Of a stretch of 64,000 nt of DNA, positions 54,157-63,525 are shown in pieces. A program made the translations under genes and the position numbers. Under the pieces are notes generated by a model. That model was not told the DNA's origin. It ran no database searches and saw only the letters and a program-made list of their open reading frames with translations. The DNA is from UBA868 sp016776875 (GTDB lineage: Bacteria; Pseudomonadota; Gammaproteobacteria; Arenicellales; UBA868), in assembly GCA_051201585.1 (NCBI GenBank), contig CP179198.1, positions 2,170,001-2,234,000 on the forward strand, in the 5' to 3' direction. Within the stretch, counting starts at the first letter, position 1. Each line of letters opens with the position of its first letter.

Positions 54157-55119
54157 TTACAGCCCTAACCATCCATCAACTACTTTTGGGTTATTGCTGA
54201 TCCACTCCCGAGCCACTTCTGCAGGATCGCGCTTATTCACTGATACTTCATATGCCAGCGCTGAGACATCGTCGGCTGTCAGCTGAAAATTATTAAAGAA
54301 CTCAACGATCGCAGGTGATTTAGATTCAAGCGACGTGCCCCATCCAATCTGGATCTGTTTCAGTGCATCTTTTGACGCGACATAGGATTTGGTATACCAA
54401 TCCGGATCCGCTTTCGGTTGCACCATCGTGTATTTGGCTGGATCATATGCCGGCTCGCTCAACATGACGATATCAGCCATGCCCCAAATCGCATGGGGTT
54501 TGTAGCAATAAAATGCATAGCCTTCGCCTTTCTTAATGGAATCAAGCACGCGAGCATTTTTTACCGCCTCTGCCGCCCGAACCGCTTCGATACCGGAGTC
54601 ATAAAGTTTGTAGTCGCGAAGCTTTACCTGGTTAACATTAGCTGAGGCCCAGCCATCAGCGCCAATCCAAAACTCGCCTTTACCATTCCCATCGCTATCC
54701 ATCGCGGCAACCACTTCTGGCCGACCCAGGTCGAATATGGACGTGATATTCATCTTTTTAGCGAAGTCCTGAGAGACGCAATATCCCTGATTTCCCTCAT
54801 AGCTCTTGCTGCTCAGTTTAAGCGTGCCCTTTGGTACCAGATCATTGGTGTAAGCTTCCTGGTTCGGCAGCCAAATATCAGGATGAACCTCGATCTCTCC
54901 CTTGCTGCGATCAATGGCGCCGTAGATAGAGGTATTGTTGCCAGGTACAATATTGGCTTCTCCACCCATCTTATCGGTAATGACAGCGGCAAGTAGATTC
55001 GCAATTGCGGTAGCGCCGGTCCAGCCCGGATCGCCGATGTTGACCTGCTCTGCATAACTTGCAGTCGTTGTACTAACGACTAGCGCGGCGGCTAACGCCG
55101 TTTTCTTTAAAATCTTCAT
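54157..55119 (-). CDS. proX: Quaternary-amine ABC transporter substrate-binding protein (ProX-like)
   Basis: A 320-residue periplasmic binding protein of the OpuAC family. It has a Sec signal peptide (residues 1-23, ending SYAE), then VNIGDPGWTGATAIANLLAAVI. Conserved Trp and Tyr residues that could form the cation-binding aromatic cage are visible (PGWTG, DIWLPNQEAYTND, YAFYCYKPHAIWG). It is the first gene of the operon, with AAGGAG before the ATG. The ligand is probably glycine betaine or a related quaternary amine. Confidence 0.9.
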   Translation of the reverse strand: MKILKKTALAAALVVSTTTASYAEQVNIGDPGWTGATAIANLLAAVITDKMGGEANIVPGNNTSIYGAIDRSKGEIEVHPDIWLPNQEAYTNDLVPKGTLKLSSKSYEGNQGYCVSQDFAKKMNITSIFDLGRPEVVAAMDSDGNGKGEFWIGADGWASANVNQVKLRDYKLYDSGIEAVRAAEAVKNARVLDSIKKGEGYAFYCYKPHAIWGMADIVMLSEPAYDPAKYTMVQPKADPDWYTKSYVASKDALKQIQIGWGTSLESKSPAIVEFFNNFQLTADDVSALAYEVSVNKRDPAEVAREWISNNPKVVDGWLGL

Positions 55120-55454
55120 GGGTTGCTCCTTTTGTTTTTACTTCAACTAGTAATCTGTTGCCACCCCGCTCTCTTTCCAGAGAAGAAGTAACTAAAATAA
55201 GTATTAATTACCTAAACCTCTATTTCAAATGCAAATTAACAGCTCTTATATGCGTCTTTTGCATTTTGTATCGTTTTCTGATGCCAGTCCGAGGATTTCG
55301 CCAAAGCCCAATCTCGAGTCGTTTTATATTTCAAGTTTAGCGGTATCAAAACTCGTCAATCATCAACTTCACAAAAAAAGTTCACGCGATTTAGGTAAGT
55401 TCAAGCGCAAAATCAGCGGAACTTTTTCAAAACTAACCATTTAAGGATTTACTT
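55120..55454. promoter_or_regulatory. Intergenic region between proX and a membrane-protein gene
   Basis: No gene is visible. It must hold the proX promoter on the - strand and a promoter for the + strand gene. AAAAAGTTC (55375-55383) recurs inverted as GAACTTTTT (55419-55427), with another AAGTTC between them; a regulatory role is possible. AAGGA at 55443-55447 is the ribosome-binding site for the TTG start at 55455. Confidence 0.3.
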
Positions 55455-56042
55455 TTGCTGACGCCTGCCCAGATTTTAGTTGTCATCAGTGCTGCGCTGA
55501 TGGTTTGGGGTGGATACGACTATCTACGCGACACTCTAGCCGGCAAAACAAAACCCAATCGGGTATCGTGGTCATTGTGGGCGCTGGCTCCCCTGATTAG
55601 TATTGGCGCTGCTTTCTCAGCGGGCGCCGATCCCTGGGCATCTGTTCGAGTCATTGTGGGGGGCATCGTTCCCGGCACCATTTTTTTTGCGTCTTTCGTC
55701 AATAAAAGCAGTTACTGGGAACTGAAAAAATTTGACTGGTATTGCGGTGCGCTTTCTGTTTTCGCATTGATTTTCTGGCAGCTCGCTGACTCACCTCTGA
55801 TAGCAGTCCTGCTTGCAAGCAGCGCAAATACCCTCGCATCCATACCCACATTTGTAAAAGCATGGAAATATCCCGAAACCGAGTCACGACTAATCTTCAT
55901 CACGAGCTTTATCAGCTCAATCATCATTATTCCCGCAATTCCGGAATGGAATATTGTTAATGCCGCTTTTCAAATGAGTTTAATGCTCACCACCGGCGCA
56001 ATGGTAATCGCGATCTACCGGAAAAATCTCGGCATCAAATAG
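55455..56042 (+). CDS. Hypothetical inner-membrane protein
   Basis: A 195-residue protein that I do not recognise as a named family. It starts at TTG 55455 with AAGGA seven bases upstream. Six or seven hydrophobic segments cover nearly the whole chain. The loop KTKPNRVSWSLWALAP, with Pro and Trp near a helix start, is loosely like PQ-loop/SWEET-type transporters. The protein ends with a short basic tail (YRKNLGIK). No operon partner is obvious. Confidence 0.65.
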   Translation: MLTPAQILVVISAALMVWGGYDYLRDTLAGKTKPNRVSWSLWALAPLISIGAAFSAGADPWASVRVIVGGIVPGTIFFASFVNKSSYWELKKFDWYCGALSVFALIFWQLADSPLIAVLLASSANTLASIPTFVKAWKYPETESRLIFITSFISSIIIIPAIPEWNIVNAAFQMSLMLTTGAMVIAIYRKNLGIK

Positions 56043-56060
56043 ATTTTTAGAAACAGTTCG

Positions 56061-56090
56061 CATTCTCATTTTCATTTTCATTTTCATTTG
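56061..56090. repeat. Hexanucleotide tandem repeat (CATTTT)n
   Basis: Three perfect copies of CATTTT (56067-56084) are flanked by an imperfect copy CATTCT (56061-56066) and a partial copy CATTTG (56085-56090). The repeat lies 43 bases upstream of the putative outer-membrane protein gene, next to an AT-rich TGATAAAATATA stretch that could be its -10 region. Change in copy number would alter promoter spacing. Confidence 0.7.
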
Positions 56091-56132
56091 ATAAAATATA
56101 GCCCCCGAACAAAGTATTAGAAAAAAGTCGCA

Positions 56133-56969
56133 ATGAATCAGCAGTCAGATTCGAAACGCGCAATTAATATCAAAACCTTGCCACTGTGCACGATGCTTTT
56201 CGTGAGTTTGATATTGGCGCCCCCGGGAGCAAATGCGGCGGCATGGCTCGCTGAAACGGGAGGAAAGCACCACTATAACGCCCTGCATTATTACCAAACA
56301 TCCTCATTTAATGACGAAAACGGCGTCTCAAGCGCGACGGATTTGTATCATAAATACGAATCGATAAATCTCTTCGAATATGGCTTAAACGATTCTTTAA
56401 CGCTCGGCGCAAAGTACGGATATATCTACGCCTCTCAGACTGGCATCGGAACAAACAAAGGTCTTACTGATCCTGAACTGTTGGCACGATTCGGAATTTG
56501 GAAAAATTCTAAAAATATATTCTCAGTTCAACCCTCCATCAAAATACCGCTAGGAAACGCGAATAAGGATCGGCCTTTCAGCACAGGGCACTATGATGCC
56601 GAAATAAGACTGCTCTGGGGGTCATCGTTCCCGAAGACGCGGCAATCTTTTCTTAATATTGAAACCGCATATAAGATTAGAGGGGGAGAAGATCCAGACG
56701 AAATTAAGATTGACGCGGCTGGCGGAATCCACCTCTCAAGCAAGACCATGGCTTTAGTGCAGTTATTTTCAACCGCATCTGTTGGTCATGAAGTTCTGGC
56801 GATCACCACACGAAACCCCAGCGACTTTTACACACAGAAATTAGAGCTGTCTTTAGTTCACAAAGTCAAAAAGAATCTCTCAATTCAGATGGGCATCTAC
56901 GGTGAAGTCTTCAGTGAAAATAGCGCCCGGGGAAATGGCGCCTTCATTTCACTTTGGCGACAACATTAA
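56133..56969 (+). CDS. Putative outer-membrane beta-barrel protein
   Basis: A 278-residue protein with an extended n-region and a signal peptide (hydrophobic LCTMLFVSLILAPPGANA, cleavage near residue 36). The mature part is rich in alternating aromatic/polar strands (HHYNALHYYQTSSF, LTLGAKYGYIYASQ, FSVQPSIKIPLG, KLELSLVHKV), as in barrel proteins. The family cannot be named. Its 3' end overlaps the first codons of the glycosyltransferase, suggesting coexpression and perhaps a role in the export of its product. Confidence 0.65.
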   Translation: MNQQSDSKRAINIKTLPLCTMLFVSLILAPPGANAAAWLAETGGKHHYNALHYYQTSSFNDENGVSSATDLYHKYESINLFEYGLNDSLTLGAKYGYIYASQTGIGTNKGLTDPELLARFGIWKNSKNIFSVQPSIKIPLGNANKDRPFSTGHYDAEIRLLWGSSFPKTRQSFLNIETAYKIRGGEDPDEIKIDAAGGIHLSSKTMALVQLFSTASVGHEVLAITTRNPSDFYTQKLELSLVHKVKKNLSIQMGIYGEVFSENSARGNGAFISLWRQH

Positions 56970-58896
56970 TTTAGTTCTGGGGCTCAAAATTGGATCATTC
57001 TTCAGGAGGAATCAAACCCGAAAAAGAGTCAACGGGTACTCGACAAAAAAGCTCGGTGATTCATTAATTGCCGCGGGACACATTAACTCCAAACAACTTC
57101 AACTCGCCCTCGAGACCCAGGCAAAATCAGGCGGGCGTCTGGGCGATATCCTGCATGCGCAAGCCCGACTAAGGCCTTTGGATTACTATCAAACCCTGGC
57201 CAAACACTTCAACCTCCCGTTCATTGAACTGACAAAAACAAAAGTTCGAAAAGGTTGTCTCGAGACGGCAGATCGGGACTTGTATGCCCGTCGACTTTTG
57301 ATCCCAGTGACCGTCCTTGAGGACCGTTTTACCATCGCAACCGCCGATCCATCTCCGGCAATGTTTGAATTTATAAAATCAAAATGGGGTCCTCATTGCG
57401 ACATTAAAGTCACATCCAAGTTTGATATTTTCTGGACATTGCAAGAAATCTTTGATGAAAACTACACCGATGAAATATTAAACGAGCTTTATACGAAAAA
57501 TCCTCAAATGAGCGCGCGGCAAGCGTTCAACAAGAATCAACGGATTATTCTGTTCGGAATTCTAATCATCCTAGTGAGTATGTTTTTTATTCATCCAACC
57601 GTTGCGGCTATTTTTGTAAATAGCTTCATGACGTTTGCAACCACGATTGTTCTGATCTTTAAAGTTTTCCTTTCTGTCGCAGGCTTATTAGTTCCGGCTA
57701 AACAGCGGGGCTTACCCGTTGAACTTGATGAAAAAACGCTGCCAATCTACACGATCTTAATTCCGCTATTCCGCGAATCCGAAATTACTCTGAGCCATTT
57801 GACCGAACACCTGCAGACAATTGACTATCCATCCGATTTATTAGATATCAAGATGGTCGTCGAAGGCGACGATCATGAAACCATTGATATCATCAAATCT
57901 CTGTCGCTTCCCTCTTTTTTTGAGATCGTGCGAGTTCCACCAAGTGAACCGAGAACGAAACCTAAAGCATGTAACTACGCTTTAAAGTTTGCTCGAGGCG
58001 AGTTCGTGACGATTTATGATGCAGAAGACAAGCCCGAGTTGGACCAACTTAAACTTGCGTTAATGGCCTATCGCGATGGTAGTGACGATCTTGCCTGCGT
58101 ACAGTGTGAATTAAATTATTACAATGCTCACGAGAACTGGCTCACTCGAATGTTCGCAATGGAATACACCTTTTGGTTCGATCTAATCCTGCCAGCAATG
58201 AATAACTTCAAGTTTCCCATTCCCCTCGGAGGAACCAGTAACCACTTCCGACTGGATACCATGGAGAAAATGCAGGCCTGGGACCCCTACAATGTGACAG
58301 AAGATGCCGATCTCGGCATTCGAATCTATCGCCTGGGCAACAAAACCGCTGTCATTCCATCCACGACCTGGGAGGAAGCTACGTCCCGACTCATTCCATG
58401 GATTAAGCAAAGAACTCGTTGGATCAAGGGCTATATGCAGACCTATCTGATACATCTCCGGAACCCGTCCAAGCTGTATCGGGAGTTCGGGTTTATGAAA
58501 CTTCTGTCATTCCACTTATTTGTCGGAGGTAACGTTTTTGCCCATCTCGTCAATCTAATTCTTTTTTTAATATTTTTACTCTCATTAACTATAGGGTTTG
58601 AAAAAGCCCGGCTCCTGTTCCCGCCATTAGTGCTTGAGTTCGCTATATTCAATTTAGTCGCTGGCAACTTATTGCTCATGTTTTTACACATGATGGCGAT
58701 TTCGAGACGAAAAATGAAAATGAAAAGGATGGCTATTTACATCCTCACGGTTCCTGTTTATTGGTTGCTCCACTCCATAGCGAGCTACCGAGCGCTTTAC
58801 CAACTCTTCGTTAACCCCCACTACTGGGACAAAACAGATCACGGTGTCAGTCGATTTCTCCAATCCGATGACAAGGGCAATCCCGTTGACAGCTAG
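56902..58896 (+). CDS. Membrane glycosyltransferase family 2 with N-terminal MshEN (c-di-GMP-type) domain
   Basis: After a poorly conserved start (GTG 56902 or a later codon), about residues 48-190 form an MshEN/T2SSE-N domain: KLGDSLIAAGHINSKQLQLAL, then RLGDILHAQARLRPLDYYQ. Two membrane helices and a processive GT2 domain follow (ILIPLFRESEI, YDAEDKPELDQL, VTEDADLGIR, QRTRWIKGYMQT), ending with several C-terminal helices. The same pair of domains occurs in NfrB-like enzymes that make exopolysaccharide under c-di-GMP control. The second MshEN repeat has Ala for one conserved Gly, so binding needs testing. Confidence 0.85.
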   Translation: MKSSVKIAPGEMAPSFHFGDNINLVLGLKIGSFFRRNQTRKRVNGYSTKKLGDSLIAAGHINSKQLQLALETQAKSGGRLGDILHAQARLRPLDYYQTLAKHFNLPFIELTKTKVRKGCLETADRDLYARRLLIPVTVLEDRFTIATADPSPAMFEFIKSKWGPHCDIKVTSKFDIFWTLQEIFDENYTDEILNELYTKNPQMSARQAFNKNQRIILFGILIILVSMFFIHPTVAAIFVNSFMTFATTIVLIFKVFLSVAGLLVPAKQRGLPVELDEKTLPIYTILIPLFRESEITLSHLTEHLQTIDYPSDLLDIKMVVEGDDHETIDIIKSLSLPSFFEIVRVPPSEPRTKPKACNYALKFARGEFVTIYDAEDKPELDQLKLALMAYRDGSDDLACVQCELNYYNAHENWLTRMFAMEYTFWFDLILPAMNNFKFPIPLGGTSNHFRLDTMEKMQAWDPYNVTEDADLGIRIYRLGNKTAVIPSTTWEEATSRLIPWIKQRTRWIKGYMQTYLIHLRNPSKLYREFGFMKLLSFHLFVGGNVFAHLVNLILFLIFLLSLTIGFEKARLLFPPLVLEFAIFNLVAGNLLLMFLHMMAISRRKMKMKRMAIYILTVPVYWLLHSIASYRALYQLFVNPHYWDKTDHGVSRFLQSDDKGNPVDS

Positions 58897-58957
58897 ACGG
58901 CGTCAGGCCGGAACTCATACCGGCTGAGATCCGTTTCAGAGAAAGATTACCTGACTG

Positions 58958-59803
58958 ATGTCTTTTCTGATTACGTTTCTGGTTCTTTTCGCCGCTTTCT
59001 TGCATGCAGCCTGGAACGCCTTTGTTAAATCAGGTCAGGATAGGCTATTAACCGTCGCGCTCATGCACGCCTGTTCTGGCGGATTGGCTTTGTGCCTACT
59101 GCCATTCTTACCCCTACCTGACATGGCGGCATGGCCGTTTCTTGCACTCTCTTCTATTTTGCATTGGGGTTACTATTTTTTTTTAGTCAGTGGTTATCGG
59201 CATGGCGATTTAGGTGTGATCTACCCACTTGCCAGGGGCAGTGCGCCCCTCATGATCGCCGTTTCTGGAGCCCTCATAGCTGGGGAAACGTTTTCGCCAC
59301 TGGCAATGACAGGACTGGGACTCGCAAGCGTTGGCATTATCAGCTTGAGTTTCGAAAAAGGACTGCCAAAAAGAAAACACTTCAAAGCCATTTCTTTCGC
59401 GCTAGGCACCGGCATCTGGATTACGGCCTATACCCTGGCTGATGGTTTAGGCGTGAGGGAGTCTGGATCAAAACTAAGTTACATCGCCTGGCTGTTTGTT
59501 CTTGAGGCGATTACCTTTTGCCCCTTCGTTTTATTTCTGCGACGCACCACCTGGAAACGCTATTACCTCAATAATTGGCATGGATTATGGTTAAGCGGGA
59601 TCATGTCGGGAACGGCATATGGCCTGGTCATTTATGTCATGAGCACTCACCCGATGGCGGCTGTTTCTGCGCTACGGGAAACAAGCGTTGTCATTGCGGT
59701 GCTGATTGGCACCTTCATTCTGAAAGAACAGCATATGGCCTACCGCATTTGTGCCGCCACTGTCGTTGTGGCGGGCATCGCGCTGATGAATACTGCAATT
59801 TGA
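58958..59803 (+). CDS. EamA/DMT superfamily transporter
   Basis: A 281-residue inner-membrane protein with about ten hydrophobic helices in two EamA repeats. The start LFAAFLHAAWNAFVKSG and the YPLARGSAPLMIAVSGALIAGE block are conserved in one subgroup. The second repeat ends with SALRETSVVIAVLIGTFILKE. It is 61 bases after the glycosyltransferase and 190 before the dehydrogenase, so its operon is unclear. A role in metabolite export is inferred from the family. Confidence 0.86.
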   Translation: MSFLITFLVLFAAFLHAAWNAFVKSGQDRLLTVALMHACSGGLALCLLPFLPLPDMAAWPFLALSSILHWGYYFFLVSGYRHGDLGVIYPLARGSAPLMIAVSGALIAGETFSPLAMTGLGLASVGIISLSFEKGLPKRKHFKAISFALGTGIWITAYTLADGLGVRESGSKLSYIAWLFVLEAITFCPFVLFLRRTTWKRYYLNNWHGLWLSGIMSGTAYGLVIYVMSTHPMAAVSALRETSVVIAVLIGTFILKEQHMAYRICAATVVVAGIALMNTAI

Positions 59804-59993
59804 CATCGGCAACCTATGATCAGGTCGCTAAATCAGCGATCCGCTTCGCGAGCGTGGTTGATTTTTCACAGACGTCCGGATTACCCTCTAATTTACGGCT
59901 CAAATCCATTCAGGCCCTTCTGAACATATTTCAGATACTCGAACAATCCTCAGCCCACAAATACGTAACATCAGCAAGATTTAGGAAGAACGA

Positions 59994-62559
59994 ATGGCTA
60001 ATTTTCCAAGCAAAGCAAACGTCGTCGTCATTGGTGTTGGCGGCATTGTCGGCGCATCTGTCGCTCACCATCTTATTGCGAAAGGCTGGAAAGATATTGT
60101 GGGCATCGACAAGTCGTCAGTACCCACCGACATCGGGTCTACCTCCCATGCATCAGATTTTTGTTACATGACAGCGCATGACAACATGACCTGTTACACC
60201 ACTCGTTACAGCGTGGAATTCTATGACGCAATGGGGCACTACAGTCGTGTTGGCGGGCTCGAAGTTGCTCGACATGATGACGACGACCGGATGGCTGAAT
60301 TAAAACGAAAAGTCTCATCCGGTCGAGCCTTTGGCACGAACGTAAAAATGATCAGCGCAAAAGAGACGAAGGAAAAATTCCCGCTGATTGAAGAAGACAT
60401 GATCCAGGGTGCAATGTGGGATCCTGACGCTGGACTTGTCATTCCTCGATCTCAAACTGTAGCAGGCAAATTAGTTGATCAAGCTGAGGCAACAGGGGAT
60501 CTTCAAGTTTTTCAGAATACCACTGCGAGTGGATTAGAAATTCATGAAGGCAGGATAAAAGGCGTACATACCAACCGCGGTCTTATTGCCGCCGACGCCG
60601 TGATTGTGTGCGCCGGCTTATGGGGTCGATTAATCGCTCAAATGGCAGGAGAAGATCTCCCCATCATGCCGGTTGATCACCCGCTCTGTTTTTTTGGTCC
60701 TTACGAAGAGTTCGCCGGCACCGGAAAAGAGATTGGCTATCCCCTTCTCAGGGACCAAGGAAATTCAGCATATCTTCGCGATACCGGTGATCCCGCAACC
60801 GCCGAAGGCGGCCAAATTGAATGGGGCTACTACGAAGAAAAAGATCCGCGCCTCGTACATCCTAAAGATCTTCTGGAGAAAGGTGAATCTCACTGGTCTC
60901 CGTCTCAACGTGACCTTGAAATGGAGCAAATCCTTGAGCCCCTCGAAAGAGCAATGGAATTAACCCCGATTCTCGGAGAATTGGGTTGGAACGAAAAACA
61001 TTCCTTTAATGGCTTACTGCAAGTAACTGCTGACAACGGGCCCTCGATCGGTGAGTCACCGAATACCCGAGGACTCTGGTACGCGGAAGCGGTTTGGGTA
61101 AAAGACGCCCCCGGTGTAGCCAAGCTGTTGGTCGATATGATGACTGACGGTATTACCGAAACCGATATCCATAGTGTTGATGTCGCGCGGTACTATCCGA
61201 TGCAAAAAACGCCTGAATATATTCGAGGTCGCTGCTATGAGAGCGCCTTCAAAATTTACAACCCGGCGGTTCACAGCCGGGAGCCATACACCGAAGGCCG
61301 GAACCTTCGGCGCAGTCCTTTTTGGCAGCGGGAACAAGAAGCTTGGTGGATATTTCATGGAGTTAGCCGGTTGGGAACGAGCTCATGGTTACGCAGCAAA
61401 CGAGGCATTACTCGAAAAATATGGTGATCGAGTCCCCGTTCGAGAAAACGAATGGGATAACCGACATTTCTGGCGAGTCTCCAATGCAGAGCATCTCGCG
61501 ATGTCTGATAACGCCGGAATGATCAATCTTTCCCACTTTGCGGTCTACGACATTAGTGGTGCCGATGCCGCGACCCTGATGGAATACGCCTGTGTTGCCA
61601 AGGTCGCTGGCAACACCCCTATCGGGAAAGGCATCTACACCCATTTTCTTGATCGCGTCGGCGGTGTTCGCTCCGACCTCACTATTCTCCGTCTTGCAGA
61701 AAACCGTTTCCGATTAATCGATGGTGCAGATGCAGGCCATCGCGATTACGTATGGCTTTCAAGGCTGGTCGAGGACAACGGATGGGATGTGTTTATCGAA
61801 GACCGCAGCGACCACATGGCATGCCTCGGACTTTGGGGACCCAATGCTCGTCGCATATTGGAAGCCATCGCAGACGACCCCAGCGCCCTTGATCCCAAGC
61901 ACTTTCCATTTGCGACCACCAAAGAGATTTCGATACAGGGCATTCCCGTGCTGGCGTTTCGCATCTCTTACGTCGGTGAATCCGGATGGGAACTTCATGT
62001 TCCTTTTAGTTATGGTCTTTCTCTTTGGGATCTCGTATTTGCGCAAGGCGCGACGCCGGTCGGTGTTGAAACCTATGCGAACTCCCGGCGACTTGAAAAA
62101 AGTTTTCGACTTCAAAATGCAGACCTGTTAACCGAATACAACCTCATCGAAGCCGGATTATCACGACCAACGGTTAAAGATGCCGATTTCCACGGAAAAG
62201 ATGCCTACCTCGAACAGCGAGCACGGGAGGTCCAGCCGGCTTATCTTTGCACGCTGACAATGACCGATAATCTCGATTCAAACGGTGTGCCGCGATACCC
62301 GGTCGGCACCTGTCCAATCGTTGATCCTGACTCCAACGCGGTGCTAACGGATGAGCTTGGAAGGCGGTCCTACACGACCAGCATCGCCTTCGGACCCTCT
62401 ATCGGCAAAAACATTGCGCTTGGATATCTTCCCAAGGAATATGCTGAAGAAGGTCGAACCCTGCTGATCGAGTATTTTGACGAATCTTTTCCCGTGCGGG
62501 TGGAAGCTGTGGGCTGCAAGGGACTATATGATCCTGATAATCTTCTCCCACGACAGTAA
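59994..62559 (+). CDS. Dimethylglycine/sarcosine dehydrogenase-type FAD oxidoreductase with GcvT domain, frameshifted
   Basis: The N-terminal half is a DAO-type FAD domain (VVVIGVGGIVGASVAHHL, LQVTADNGPSIGESPN). The C-terminal half is a GcvT/aminomethyltransferase domain that captures the formaldehyde unit on tetrahydrofolate (INLSHFAVYDISG, SYVGESGWELHVP, LGYLPKEYAEEG). Removing one A at 61339-61340 joins RREQE-like sequence to LGGYFMELAGWERA, as the family expects. The corrected length is 855 residues. It demethylates dimethylglycine or a related N-methyl amine. AGGAAG precedes the ATG. Confidence 0.87.
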
Positions 62560-62598
62560 TCCTTGGTCAGACAGACACCATCGCGACACTCTTAAATA

Positions 62599-63525
62599 AT
62601 GGATAAAGAATTAGAAATTGCCTTCAACAGCATCCCGCTATTTTCAGATCAATCGCTCGATACCGTCAGCGTGGAACGACTGGGAGGCCTCACCAATCGA
62701 AATTTTCTGATCGAAACGTCGGCAGGAAAATATGTGTTGCGCCTTGCGGGCGACGGCACTGATGAATACATAGACCGGGTCCGTGAAAAAAAGAACGCCG
62801 AAATTGCCGTCAAGGCAGGTGTCAATGCGGAAATTCTTTTTTTTGACGAGGCATCGGGCACGATGGTTACCCGATTTATCGATAACGCTTTTACGATGGA
62901 TATCGATAAGTTTAAAGACACCGGCGCGCTCGAACGGGCCGGTCAGGCGTTCCGCAAACTTCATCAAAGCCCTGATCTGTTTGAAGGGGAGTTCGAGCTT
63001 TTCAATCAAATCGACCAGTATCTTGAAGTGCTCAAAAAACTGGACGCCCGCCTTCCCGATGGCTATAGCGAAGTGCAAAAAAGTGCGGAGCAAGTGCGCG
63101 CCGCGCTCTCCCGCCACGCCCTGCCAAGAGCGGCGTGTCACTGCGATCCCATGGTTGAAAACTGCATTGATGACGGACAGAAAATCTTCATTATTGATTT
63201 TGAATACGCCGGCAATAATGATCCCATGTGGGACCTTGGCGATCTATCAGTCGAAGGTAATTTCTCCGAAGAACAGGAGCATATTTTTCTTCGAGCCTAC
63301 TTTGGACATGAGCCCAGTGCGTTCGATTTTGGTCGAATGGTGATGTACAAGGCCATGTGCGATCTGCTTTGGACTTTATGGGGAGTGGTTCAGCATGCCA
63401 ATCAAAATCCCGTGGATGACTTTTGGGCATATGCAGTTGGGCGACTTGCACGGTGCCAGACATTAATGGCTGACCCCGCCTTTTTTGAACACCTCGCAGC
63501 AGTGACAGATGGACCGCAACGGTAA
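62599..63525 (+). CDS. Choline/ethanolamine kinase-like phosphotransferase
   Basis: A 308-residue protein of the APH/choline kinase family. It has the N-terminal ERLGGLTNRNFLIET, the catalytic HCDPMVENCI (the HxDxxxxN motif) and the metal-binding IIDFEYAGNNDPMWDLGDL. The latter motif is typical of choline kinase-like proteins rather than drug kinases. The length is normal. It follows the dehydrogenase by 39 bases and overlaps the N-methyltransferase gene by 17 bases, which suggests a choline or phosphobase pathway. Confidence 0.85.
   Translation: MDKELEIAFNSIPLFSDQSLDTVSVERLGGLTNRNFLIETSAGKYVLRLAGDGTDEYIDRVREKKNAEIAVKAGVNAEILFFDEASGTMVTRFIDNAFTMDIDKFKDTGALERAGQAFRKLHQSPDLFEGEFELFNQIDQYLEVLKKLDARLPDGYSEVQKSAEQVRAALSRHALPRAACHCDPMVENCIDDGQKIFIIDFEYAGNNDPMWDLGDLSVEGNFSEEQEHIFLRAYFGHEPSAFDFGRMVMYKAMCDLLWTLWGVVQHANQNPVDDFWAYAVGRLARCQTLMADPAFFEHLAAVTDGPQR

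Noticed and set aside
56061..56090. CRISPR-like repeat
   Set aside because: The unit is six bases without spacers; it is a simple tandem repeat. No CRISPR array or cas gene was seen in the window.
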